A program made the position numbers and the translations under genes. DNA of 6,129 bases, taken from positions 1 to 6,129 of the forward strand of contig JAEOTJ010000232.1 in assembly GCA_016839905.1 (NCBI GenBank), given 5' to 3'. Every line of letters begins with the position of its first letter. Within the stretch, counting starts at the first letter, position 1. The notes under the pieces were generated by a model. The model saw only the letters and a program-made list of their open reading frames with translations. It was not told where the DNA came from and made no database searches. This stretch comes from Promethearchaeota archaeon (GTDB taxonomy: Archaea > Asgardarchaeota > Lokiarchaeia > Sigynarchaeales > SOKP01). Of the stretch, positions 1 to 5,405 are shown piece after piece.

Positions 1-195
1 TATCCATTGTCCTACTTTTGGCAGGAATCCGAATTGATTCAATTTCGAGGTATTTACAAGAACAGAATAATAGTCTGATCCTACAAGAACCCTTACTGAG
101 CGGTATCCATAGGTGTATGTGCGTCTTATCTTTTTTGAGCCATCCCTCACTTCCACGATTCTACCTTCTATTGTAAAATTTCCCTTATTTTCCAT
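1..195 (-). CDS. Probable OB-fold protein, N-terminal part (cut by window edge)
   Basis: Reading the minus strand from the ATG at 195-193 gives 65 codons without a stop up to the window edge, so the gene continues to the left. The protein starts MENKGNFTIEGRIVEVRDGS. It shows alternating beta-strand segments: FTIEGRIVEV (residues 7-16), YRSVRVLVG (31-39), DYYSVLVNTS (41-50), then a short loop and PKVGQWI (59-65). A strand with a G-R/K-I core, paired strands and a closing 'P-x-VG' turn is typical of OB-folds such as single-stranded nucleic-acid-binding proteins and tRNA-binding domains. The loop after strand 1 is basic (KKIRRT), which fits nucleic acid contact. A purine-rich AAAGGA lies just upstream of the ATG. 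GC here is about 38%, clearly above the neighbouring spacers. The fold is inferred; without the C-terminus, no specific function can be given. Confidence 0.68.
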   Translation of the reverse strand, partial: MENKGNFTIEGRIVEVRDGSKKIRRTYTYGYRSVRVLVGSDYYSVLVNTSKLNQFGFLPKVGQWI

Positions 196-319
196 TATTC
201 CTTTTTCTTTCCTGCCTCTTTTAATTTTATTTTATATTATTTAATTATTTTTAATAATCCTTCTTTTTAAAAATCTCTAAATCCTTCAACTTTCTTGTTT
301 TTTAAATAAAGGAGGACAT

Positions 320-412
320 ATGATTTGTAATAATGAAACTTGCGGAAAGAATTCAAATCGAAAAAGTGGCTCAATTACCCCACCCATTCCATTTTCCCAG
401 GAATCCTTATAA
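320..412 (+). CDS. Candidate 30-residue small protein with a strong SD
   Basis: An ATG at 320 follows the strong SD AAAGGAGGA (308-316), with four bases between GGAGG and the ATG. The frame runs 30 codons to TAA at 410-412. The peptide begins MICNNETCGKNSNRKSGS and ends in a proline-rich PPIPFSQESL. It has two cysteines spaced C-x4-C and no hydrophobic segment. GC is about 37%, against about 18% in the 60 bases before it, which fits a real or recently decayed gene. It is divergent from the OB-fold gene. A TATA-like stretch lies at 264-272. After the stop, the same frame stays open for another 19 codons, so it may be the start of a broken longer gene. No family is recognised. Confidence 0.33.
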   Translation: MICNNETCGKNSNRKSGSITPPIPFSQESL

Positions 413-867
413 TCTAGTGAACTTTTGTGTGAGGCAAAACATGTTTTATTTAGGAAATTGGTTTATATATAATAACATTTCCAAATCTCACTAGTAAAAA
501 ACATTCATTTAATTAATTATTACTTTTTTCATACTTTTTAATTAAAAACTGATGGAAAACAAGAAAAAAATAAATTATTGAATAATATTTTAAAAAATTA
601 TTATAATCATTAAAAATATTTCACATAAAACATATATAGGTCTAAATATAAATTTATTTTTTTAAAAAGTAAGTAAAAATTTTTTTATAAAAAAAAACTT
701 TAACTTTAAGGAGAAAAAAGGTTTTTTAAATTTATATAAAAAATTAATCCCATAACCAAAACTCTTAAATATGAAATAAGATTTATGAAAAAACTTAATT
801 TCTTTGATATTAACCGACAAAAAAAAAGATTTAAATATAACTTTATTATTATATAATATAACATGAA
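413..867. other. Very AT-rich spacer, no supported gene
   Basis: From 601 to 840 only 34 of 240 bases are G or C (14%). The sequence is dominated by A and T runs and short TATA-like words. Long frames that can be read on the minus strand here encode only F, K, I, N and L-rich low-complexity peptides and are judged non-coding. An SD-like AAGGAG near 707-712 has no start codon behind it. No tRNA, rRNA or repeat array is visible. Confidence 0.6.
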
Positions 868-891
868 AAATGCAATTTGGCGATTGCATTT
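868..891. repeat. Perfect 9-bp inverted repeat
   Basis: AAATGCAAT (868-876) and ATTGCATTT (883-891) are perfect reverse complements around the 6-base spacer TTGGCG. The repeat marks the left edge of a region of about 33% GC leading into the RHH gene. It has no T-tract behind it, so it is not an obvious terminator. It may be the base of a transcript hairpin or a DNA-binding site. Confidence 0.55.
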
Positions 892-922
892 AATGATGAG
901 TACAGTCAATAAACGCTTTGAT

Positions 923-991
923 CATATTAAGTAAAGGTTTAATATGTTTGGCAAGATTGGGTTAAAAACAAACAAGCAAACCCTATATTAA
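923..991 (+). promoter_or_regulatory. Interlocking inverted repeats upstream of the RHH gene
   Basis: CATATTAA (923-930) is the exact reverse complement of TTAATATG (939-946), with an 8-base spacer. The TTAATAT strand (939-945) is also the reverse complement of ATATTAA (985-991). In RNA, the middle strand could pair with either partner; the second pairing is helped by GTTTG (946-950) with CAAAC (977-981). In DNA, the three ATATTAA-type half sites could be operator sites for the RHH protein encoded 30 bases downstream, since such regulators often repress their own gene. Both readings are inference; the repeats themselves are exact. Confidence 0.4.
944..991 (+). CDS. Candidate 15-residue leader peptide before the RHH gene
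   Basis: ATG at 944 is preceded by AAAGGT (933-938) five bases away. The frame encodes MFGKIGLKTNKQTLY and stops with TAA at 989-991, 30 bases before the RHH start. The same SD word, AAAGGT, precedes the RHH ATG. The frame lies wholly inside the inverted-repeat region, so translation of it would change RNA pairing. It may equally be chance or a remnant of an older gene. A second micro-frame (893-934, 13 codons, MMSTVNKRFDHIK) lies just upstream without an SD. Confidence 0.2.
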   Translation: MFGKIGLKTNKQTLY

Positions 992-994
992 CTG

Positions 995-1013
995 TATTTT
1001 AAAATTTAAAGGT
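995..1013 (+). promoter_or_regulatory. TATA-like box and SD for the RHH gene
   Basis: TATTTTAAAA (995-1004) lies 18-27 bases before the ATG, about where an archaeal TATA box would serve a leaderless or very short leader. AAAGGT (1008-1013) sits eight bases before the ATG and could act as an SD if transcription starts further upstream. The two readings imply different start sites; both support the ATG at 1022. Confidence 0.4.
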
Positions 1014-1021
1014 ATTCTCAA

Positions 1022-1312
1022 ATGAAAATTGTAACTGTCAATGTCCCAGAAGCTTACTTAGAAGCAATCAATAAGTTAATCGGAGGAAATGGACTTTACC
1101 CCTCAAGATCTGAATTAATTAGATGTGCCGTTCGAGAATTTTTAATAAAGGAATTGAAAAGGGCAAAGAATATAGCAATGTATAATTCTGAACCTAAGAA
1201 AGAAGTTTTTGATGATAAAAATTTTGTTCGCATTCCATTTAAAAAAAAAGATGAAAATAATGAGCCAGTACGTGAATTTAAAACATATAAAATTATCCAG
1301 CGACTAGATTAA
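1022..1312 (+). CDS. Ribbon-helix-helix (CopG/CdrS-like) transcription regulator
   Basis: A 96-residue protein whose first 45 residues form a ribbon-helix-helix fold: strand KIVTVNVP (2-9), helix 1 around EAYLEAINKLI (10-20), a glycine turn, then SRSELIRCAVREFLIKEL (28-45) as helix 2. The 'SRSELIR.AVREFL' pattern is diagnostic of archaeal RHH regulators. Such proteins dimerise; the paired strands insert in the DNA major groove at short repeats, with V4, V6 and V8 or their exposed neighbours as the reading face. Residues 46-96 form a basic tail (KKEVFD, IPFKKKDENN) ending FKTYKIIQRLD, longer than in the 50-60-residue minimal family members, perhaps an effector or partner segment. The ATG has an SD-like AAAGGT. 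The gene stands alone, with structured repeats upstream and a terminator downstream, which suggests self-regulation. The target is unknown. Confidence 0.88.
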   Translation: MKIVTVNVPEAYLEAINKLIGGNGLYPSRSELIRCAVREFLIKELKRAKNIAMYNSEPKKEVFDDKNFVRIPFKKKDENNEPVREFKTYKIIQRLD

Positions 1313-1372
1313 AAAAAATAAATAATTAATAACCAAAATAAATTTAATTATAAAACATCAACGGCATTTTTC

Positions 1373-1402
1373 GAGAGTTTTCTCTCACATTTTTTTTTTT
1401 TT
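1373..1402 (+). terminator. Hairpin plus T13 terminator after the RHH gene
   Basis: GAGAG (1373-1377), loop TTTT and CTCTC (1382-1386) form a short stem, followed by ACA and thirteen T residues (1390-1402). Long T-tracts are the main archaeal termination signal. It lies about 60 bases after the RHH stop on the same strand, so it probably ends that transcript. Confidence 0.6.
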
Positions 1403-1506
1403 AAAAAAAGAGATTTATAATATATTAATAATATAATATCTAAAATCATTATTGATTGCTAATAGAATTAGATTTTAATTTTCATAGAGAGAAATTAAAA
1501 ATAATC

Positions 1507-1541
1507 TAATATTTAAACTAAAAATATAATATTTGAACTAA
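1507..1541. repeat. 15-bp direct repeat, 20-bp period, upstream of the longin-like gene
   Basis: TAATATTTAAACTAA (1507-1521) and TAATATTTGAACTAA (1527-1541) differ by one base and are spaced 20 bases apart, close to two helical turns. They lie 110-145 bases before the likely start of the next gene, within a spacer (1403-1585) where nothing else is recognised. The spacing would place two protein dimers on one DNA face. The base composition makes AT-rich repeats likely by chance, but the shared AACTAA end adds weight. Confidence 0.4.
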
Positions 1542-1585
1542 GATATAATATATTTAATTTAAAATTTAAATAAAAAATATGCATA

Positions 1586-1645
1586 ATGAAACATATTGAT
1601 CTTTCATATATTTGGCTGAGTTATGGATCTGGTGGAGGTGCTTAA
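1586..1645 (+). CDS. Candidate 19-residue leader peptide overlapping the next gene
   Basis: ATG at 1586 opens a frame of 19 codons, MKHIDLSYIWLSYGSGGGA, ending with TAA at 1643-1645. Its glycine codons create the SD GGAGGTG (1634-1640). It overlaps the annotated 5' end of the longin-like gene in another frame and stops five bases before an in-frame ATA (1651). This is the layout of a coupled leader cistron, but a TATA-like box at 1565-1581 would start transcription near 1590-1600, possibly after this ATG. Real expression is uncertain. Confidence 0.22.
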   Translation: MKHIDLSYIWLSYGSGGGA

Positions 1646-2538
1646 CAAATATACTTCTCTTAAGTTATTTTGACAGAATTATCGGACCTAATCTCATACT
1701 TACTTGTCCTGAAAATTTAATTGAAGATACAAGTATAGATTTTACAAAACAGGTTAAGACTTTATTAGATTCTGCAGACGATGGTTTTTTTACACATTAC
1801 TTTTCACCTGAATTTAAAACTGCAAATTGGATTTTTACAATAGATTCAAGTTGGGCTCGTGGAAGAGCCGAATTAGTAATGATTTCTGCTATAACATCTG
1901 AGGAAGAACCTGATTATTCTTTATATGAAAAAATTCTTTCAAAATTTGTTGAAAATGTTAAGGGTCATAACGATATTTTTAAAGGCTTTTATCTTAATTA
2001 TGGTCCGAAGGAAGAAATGGAAGAAATTCAAAAGAATTATGAGATTTTGAAACAAGAGCTTCAAAAAACTTATAAAATTTTATCTTTTAAAAAAATAGAA
2101 ACAGAAGGAAAATTAATTACATTTTCAAAAATAAAAGAAACAAAAATTATTAACCTTTCAAATGAAATTATTCAAAAATTAAATGTTTTAACTGAATCTA
2201 AAGAAAAAGAAAATTGTTTTATAGTTTTTCGCACGCGAGGAAAAGCAATAAAATTTGACATACTCCCTGTAAATATAGAAAAAGTAATTAGACTAGCAAT
2301 TATTTTTGAAGTAGAAATACAACTTCCTATATTAAATGAAATTGGAAAAATCTTAGCCGAATTTGATAAGAAAACAGATTTAATCTTTACTTCGGGTTTA
2401 TGTCAAGAAGGTGAACGTTGCATATATGAAGTTTATATCGATACAGATATGCAAACGTTAAATCAAATTATTGAGAATATTTACATGATATCGAATATTA
2501 TTGCAATAGAAGTTAAGTTAATTGCATTAGAAAAATAA
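1612..2538 (+). CDS. Longin-like domain protein with coiled-coil linker and ACT-like C-terminus
   Basis: Up to 308 residues if TTG at 1612 is used; an in-frame TGA at 1597 limits extension, and no ATG is available. The first natural-looking residues are ILLLSYFDRIIGP (14-26), so the true start may be near 1651. Residues 14-125 read as strand, strand (GPNLILTCP), helix (FTKQVKTLLDSAD), three strands (GFFTHYFS; NWIFTIDSS; AELVMISAIT) and a helix, the order of a longin domain. Residues 133-160 are a charged coiled coil (KEEMEEIQKNYEILKQEL). Residues 200-306 end in helix (LNEIGKILAEF), strands (DLIFTSGL; CIYEVYIDTD), helix (LNQIIENIYMI) and strand (IIAIEVKLI), the ACT-domain order, suggesting ligand sensing. 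Longin domains in eukaryotes bind small GTPases or SNAREs. Coding is certain; both domain calls are by pattern only. Confidence 0.8.
   Translation: MAELWIWWRCLTNILLLSYFDRIIGPNLILTCPENLIEDTSIDFTKQVKTLLDSADDGFFTHYFSPEFKTANWIFTIDSSWARGRAELVMISAITSEEEPDYSLYEKILSKFVENVKGHNDIFKGFYLNYGPKEEMEEIQKNYEILKQELQKTYKILSFKKIETEGKLITFSKIKETKIINLSNEIIQKLNVLTESKEKENCFIVFRTRGKAIKFDILPVNIEKVIRLAIIFEVEIQLPILNEIGKILAEFDKKTDLIFTSGLCQEGERCIYEVYIDTDMQTLNQIIENIYMISNIIAIEVKLIALEK
1634..1640 (+). promoter_or_regulatory. Strong SD inside the annotated 5' end of the longin-like gene
   Basis: GGAGGTG is a seven-base match to the complement of the archaeal 16S tail. No ATG, GTG or TTG in the longin-like frame follows within 20 bases; the nearest plausible codon is ATA at 1651, ten bases after it. 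It conflicts with the TTG start at 1612, which lies upstream of this site. Confidence 0.45.
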
Positions 2539-2551
2539 AAAATAGATAAAA

Positions 2552-2575
2552 CCTCCAAAAGAGGAGTATATACTC
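2552..2575 (+). promoter_or_regulatory. SD with competing hairpin and 12-bp palindrome before the GalT-like gene
   Basis: The SD GAGGAG (2561-2566) can pair with CTCC (2553-2556) upstream, and also begins the perfect palindrome GAGTATATACTC (2564-2575). The two structures cannot form together. The SD is 39 bases before the ATG at 2606 but only nine before an in-frame ATT at 2576. The palindrome could also be a protein-binding site. It lies in the 67-base gap after the longin-like gene, so the two genes may be co-transcribed. Confidence 0.42.
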
Positions 2576-2605
2576 ATTTCGAATAAAAAAGAAGAATCCT
2601 TTCAA

Positions 2606-3790
2606 ATGGAATATGAACCTAAGTTTATGGAATGGGGTATCATTAATAGGGATAATTTTAAAAACATTAAGGATCTTCCAATTAAACGATGGGATCCTCT
2701 TTCAACTGTCATCATACGCAGTAATGAATTTGGAACAAATAAAAGACGTTTAAGATATTACGGGCATTATTCTTATGTCTCACCGATTCGAGGAAAGAGA
2801 CCAATAGGTTTTAAAACTGATCAAAAGAAAAGTGATATTAAAGATGTATTTAAATCAATAACTGATGGTGAAAGAGTAAATCCCGTTGGAGGAGAAGGAT
2901 ATACGATCATTATTGCTGAAGATGAGAAACGGGTGGATGACCCTTTTTTGAATAACCCACATAAAGCAGAGGGAGTTCCAGATTCCTGCAAAGCAGTCAC
3001 ATTAATAAATAGATATCCTTCTATGGCTCGAATAGTAGATCAAGAAATAAAAAATTCAGTAAATTTACCTCCAAATTCGAAATTAGCAATGGGTATCAAT
3101 TTGGTTACAATATCAAGACATTTTTTTCCTGCTTTACAATTCAATTTAATTCCAGATGATGTTTTATCAGGAATTTTTATATCCATGAAGACAGCAATTA
3201 TTTATTGTATTGAGAAATCAATTGATAAAGATTATTATGATATTCCTGTTTCTCCTTTCTTTAATATAGGGACTAAAGTAGGGGGATCTCAACCACGTGT
3301 TCATAGTCAAATATATCTCGATTTAAATGGAGACGGTCATGGTTCAAGATTAGAAGGTCATCTTGAAGCATTTAAAGAAATGGGGGGTAAATGTCATTTA
3401 TGCGAGTCTGCTCATGGGGAAGGAAACCGAGTTGTTTTATCAACTAAATATTGGACATTTTTTAATACGGGAAGCCCTATAAGAAATTATCACCTAAGAT
3501 TTCATCCTAATGAACATGTTAGAAGATTTTCCCAATTAAAAAAATATCAATTTCAAGATTTAGCAAAATCCTTAAAAATTATATTTAAAGCATTAGATGA
3601 TTTAAATATTGATAAAAATCGGAATATTTTATTTAATTGTTGTCCATATGGGTATGACGCTGATTTTCATATGTTTGGAGATCTAATTCCACATGAAATT
3701 ATAGGGGGTGCAGAGATGGCAGATGATATGCGAGTGGCAAGAAAATTACCCGAGGATGTGGCAAGCGAAATTAGATCAATAATTCCTTAA
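2606..3790 (+). CDS. HIT/GalT-superfamily nucleotidyltransferase (galactose-1-phosphate uridylyltransferase-like)
   Basis: A 394-residue two-half GalT-type protein. The first half has the opening RWDPLSTVIIRSNEFG (28-43), NRYPSM (135-140) matching the family's N-K-Y-P-A, and FFNIGTKVGGSQPRVHSQ (218-235), matching 'F-N-G-x-x-x-G-x-S-x-x-H-P-H-G-Q'. His233 is the expected nucleotide-accepting nucleophile and Gln235 its partner. The first histidine of HPH is Arg231 here. The second half holds CHLC (263-266), RVV (275-277), FHPNEH (299-304), DFHMFGDLIPH (353-363) and a closing GGAEMADD with PEDVASEIR (382-390), as in the GalT C-terminal domain. GalT swaps UMP between glucose and galactose phosphates; Apa-type phosphorylases and GDP-sugar phosphorylases share the fold, so the substrate is open. 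The ATG at 2606 is the conventional start; an in-frame ATT at 2576 has a better-placed SD. Cytoplasmic. Confidence 0.82.
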   Translation: MEYEPKFMEWGIINRDNFKNIKDLPIKRWDPLSTVIIRSNEFGTNKRRLRYYGHYSYVSPIRGKRPIGFKTDQKKSDIKDVFKSITDGERVNPVGGEGYTIIIAEDEKRVDDPFLNNPHKAEGVPDSCKAVTLINRYPSMARIVDQEIKNSVNLPPNSKLAMGINLVTISRHFFPALQFNLIPDDVLSGIFISMKTAIIYCIEKSIDKDYYDIPVSPFFNIGTKVGGSQPRVHSQIYLDLNGDGHGSRLEGHLEAFKEMGGKCHLCESAHGEGNRVVLSTKYWTFFNTGSPIRNYHLRFHPNEHVRRFSQLKKYQFQDLAKSLKIIFKALDDLNIDKNRNILFNCCPYGYDADFHMFGDLIPHEIIGGAEMADDMRVARKLPEDVASEIRSIIP

Positions 3791-3847
3791 TAGATATTGA
3801 TTAATTTTAATTAATATTTATTAATTTCTCTAAATATTCCTTTTTAA

Positions 3848-3905
3848 CAATTAATTTATTAATTGAGAGTATTTTTAATATTCTCTTTTTGATTAAAATC
3901 AAAAA
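3848..3905 (+). terminator. Terminator region of three abutting inverted repeats
   Basis: Three inverted repeats follow one another almost without a gap: CAATTAAT/ATTAATTG (3848-3865), GAGAGTATT/AATATTCTC (3865-3885, one G-T wobble, loop TTT) and TTTTTGATT/AATCAAAAA (3886-3905). The middle one is followed directly by T5, so it looks like an intrinsic-type terminator for the GalT-like gene, which ends about 60 bases before. The third repeat begins with that T-tract and could pair with it or end transcripts from the other direction. Confidence 0.5.
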
Positions 3906-4140
3906 TTCTTCTTTTTAAAACCGACAAAAACTCTGATTATCCCATATCTTTTAATGTCGGGGGGTTTCGGAAATTATTTTCTCAATAAAAATCGTTTATT
4001 TGTCCGGTTTCGATAAAAATGTTTCCATATTTGATCGATTTCAATCATTTTTCTGGTTGTGACATAATTATAGACGGGATAATCGCGTTTTTCGTCGGGA
4101 TAATTTCAAAGATTTCTAATTTTTGGCTAATTTTATAAAC
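3906..4140. ncRNA. GC-raised non-coding island, candidate structured RNA or regulatory region
   Basis: From 3901 to 4140, 71 of 240 bases are G or C (30%), against 16 of 120 just before and 8 of 60 just after (13%). Stops break up the plus-strand frames and no supported gene is seen on the minus strand, so protein coding does not explain the contrast. Elements include CCGACA (3921-3926) paired with TGTCGG (3955-3960), GGTTTCG twice (3963-3969, 4006-4012), ATCG/CGAT arms (3991-3994, 4011-4014), and GACG/CGTC (4073-4076, 4093-4096). Raised GC marks RNA genes in AT-rich archaea. No tRNA, C/D-box or other known family is recognised, and the strand is unknown. It could also be a decayed gene or an extended regulatory region. 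Confidence 0.35.
4073..4104 (+). repeat. Tandem CGGGATAAT repeat, 21-bp period
   Basis: GACGGGATAAT (4073-4083) and GTCGGGATAAT (4094-4104) differ at one base and are 21 bases apart, two helical turns. They lie about 145-170 bases before the pyrophosphorylase ATG. The core GGGATAAT also occurs inverted at 3936-3943 and before the minus-strand longin-like gene (5826-5819), which makes a shared regulator possible. Confidence 0.4.
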
Positions 4141-4211
4141 TTAAAAATACCCTCAATTAAAATTTTTAAAATATTATACATACTAATTTAAATCTAAGTA
4201 AACTGTAATTA

Positions 4212-4220
4212 TTATAAAAA
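4212..4220 (+). promoter_or_regulatory. TATA box of the pyrophosphorylase gene
   Basis: TTATAAAAA is centred 30 bases before the ATG at 4246, the expected distance for a transcript starting at or just before the ATG. No SD is present between it and the start, which agrees with a leaderless or near-leaderless message. Confidence 0.5.
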
Positions 4221-4245
4221 AATAATATTAGGGTTTTAATCCATA

Positions 4246-5397
4246 ATGCCTAAAGAGTGGGCTGCAATAATTCTAGCGGGTGGAAAAGGTTCTAGATTAA
4301 TGCCTCTAACCTCAATAATTCCTAAACCTTTAATTAAGGTTACAAATACACCCATGGTAGATTATTCAATCTCTCACTTGATTTATGCAAATATAAAGCA
4401 TATTATAATTGCACTTGCTTATATGGGTGATATATTAGAAAAACATATTAAAAAAACTTGGACTGCTGATAAATTAGATGATGTTGAATTAGAATGCGTG
4501 ATACAGGATAGTAAAGGAACTGCAGATGCTTATAGATTACTAAGTGATCAAATCGATTCAGAAAGAGTAGTTGTGAGTATGGCAGATATTGTAACCGCAT
4601 TACCAATGAAACAATTCATGGAATTTCATACTGAAAAAGGAGGTATCTCTACGATATCAATGAAAACTGTGGAATCCCATACAAGTCAATATGGAGTAGT
4701 TTTATTAGATAAAAATAGAAAAATCTATCTTTTTTTAGAAAAACCAGCACCAATGGAATTATATTTAAGCAGCATTGCTCAGAGAACTGATCTTTTTTTA
4801 CATACGAATATTATTAATACGGGGATTTATTGCTTTAACAAGCAAATAGGAGACATTCTCCATGAGACGGGATTATTAGATTTTGGTGGAGAAGTTTTCC
4901 CATACCTTCTTGAAAATGGATATGATTTATATGGTTTTGTTAAAAATTATTATTGGTTAGATTGTGGAAATGCTCAGACCTATCTCTGGGCAAATTGGGA
5001 TTTATTACGAAGATATGCATGGCCAATTACTCCAAATGGAGTAGAATATGATGGAGTTTATGTTATGGGAATAATAGATACTGGAAAAGGTGTACGTATT
5101 AAAAAACCAACTTGTTTTGGAGAATTTGTACGACTTAATAATAATGTGAAAATAAAGGAATTAACATCTATAGGCCATCATGTATCTATAGGTGAAGATT
5201 CTGTAATTAGTAAAAGTGTACTATGGGATAATATTAATATTGGAGCAGGGTGCAATATTAATGAAACCATTATATGTAACAATTGTTCGATTGGAAATAA
5301 TTGCGTTTTAGAAAGAGCAATAATACCACCTAATTGTAAAATTAGTGATAATTCAGAAATCAGAGATCTTACTCTTGAAATTGGACAACAAATTTAA
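4246..5397 (+). CDS. Sugar-phosphate nucleotidyltransferase (NDP-sugar pyrophosphorylase) with left-handed beta-helix tail
   Basis: A 383-residue enzyme joining a sugar 1-phosphate to an NTP with release of pyrophosphate. The nucleotide-binding signature LAGGKGSR (10-17) is followed by PKPLIKV (26-32), GTADA (91-95) for base recognition, metal-site Asp114 in SMADIV, EKP (165-167), NTGIY (191-195) and WLDCGN (237-242) with the second metal ligand Asp239. Residues 270-375 carry hexapeptide-like turns (VSIGEDSVIS, INIGAGCNI, CSIGNNCVL), a left-handed beta-helix as in GDP-mannose and glucose-1-phosphate pyrophosphorylases. Length fits mannose-1-phosphate guanylyltransferase or an RmlA/GlmU-type relative; base and sugar cannot be fixed from motifs. 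The ATG is chosen because the signature begins at residue 8 and a TATA box lies 30 bases upstream. It ends eight bases from the stop of the convergent longin-like gene. Cytoplasmic, feeding glycan synthesis. Confidence 0.92.
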   Translation: MPKEWAAIILAGGKGSRLMPLTSIIPKPLIKVTNTPMVDYSISHLIYANIKHIIIALAYMGDILEKHIKKTWTADKLDDVELECVIQDSKGTADAYRLLSDQIDSERVVVSMADIVTALPMKQFMEFHTEKGGISTISMKTVESHTSQYGVVLLDKNRKIYLFLEKPAPMELYLSSIAQRTDLFLHTNIINTGIYCFNKQIGDILHETGLLDFGGEVFPYLLENGYDLYGFVKNYYWLDCGNAQTYLWANWDLLRRYAWPITPNGVEYDGVYVMGIIDTGKGVRIKKPTCFGEFVRLNNNVKIKELTSIGHHVSIGEDSVISKSVLWDNINIGAGCNINETIICNNCSIGNNCVLERAIIPPNCKISDNSEIRDLTLEIGQQI

Positions 5398-5405
5398 TTA
5401 TTGCT

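Noticed and set aside
441..494. 17-codon frame with GAGG six bases upstream
   Set aside because: Very short, weak SD and no supporting signal beyond chance in AT-rich DNA.
660..705. Long T-run and A-run able to fold into a hairpin
   Set aside because: Explained by homopolymer runs; no gene ends beside it, so there is no case for a terminator.
893..899. ATGATGA resembling a C-box of a C/D-box RNA
   Set aside because: No CTGA D-box or usable C'/D' pair follows within the expected length.
662..909. Two minus-strand frames of 67-75 codons
   Set aside because: Low-complexity F/K/I/L-rich peptides from 14% GC DNA, with no fold pattern or SD; they are by-products of A and T runs.
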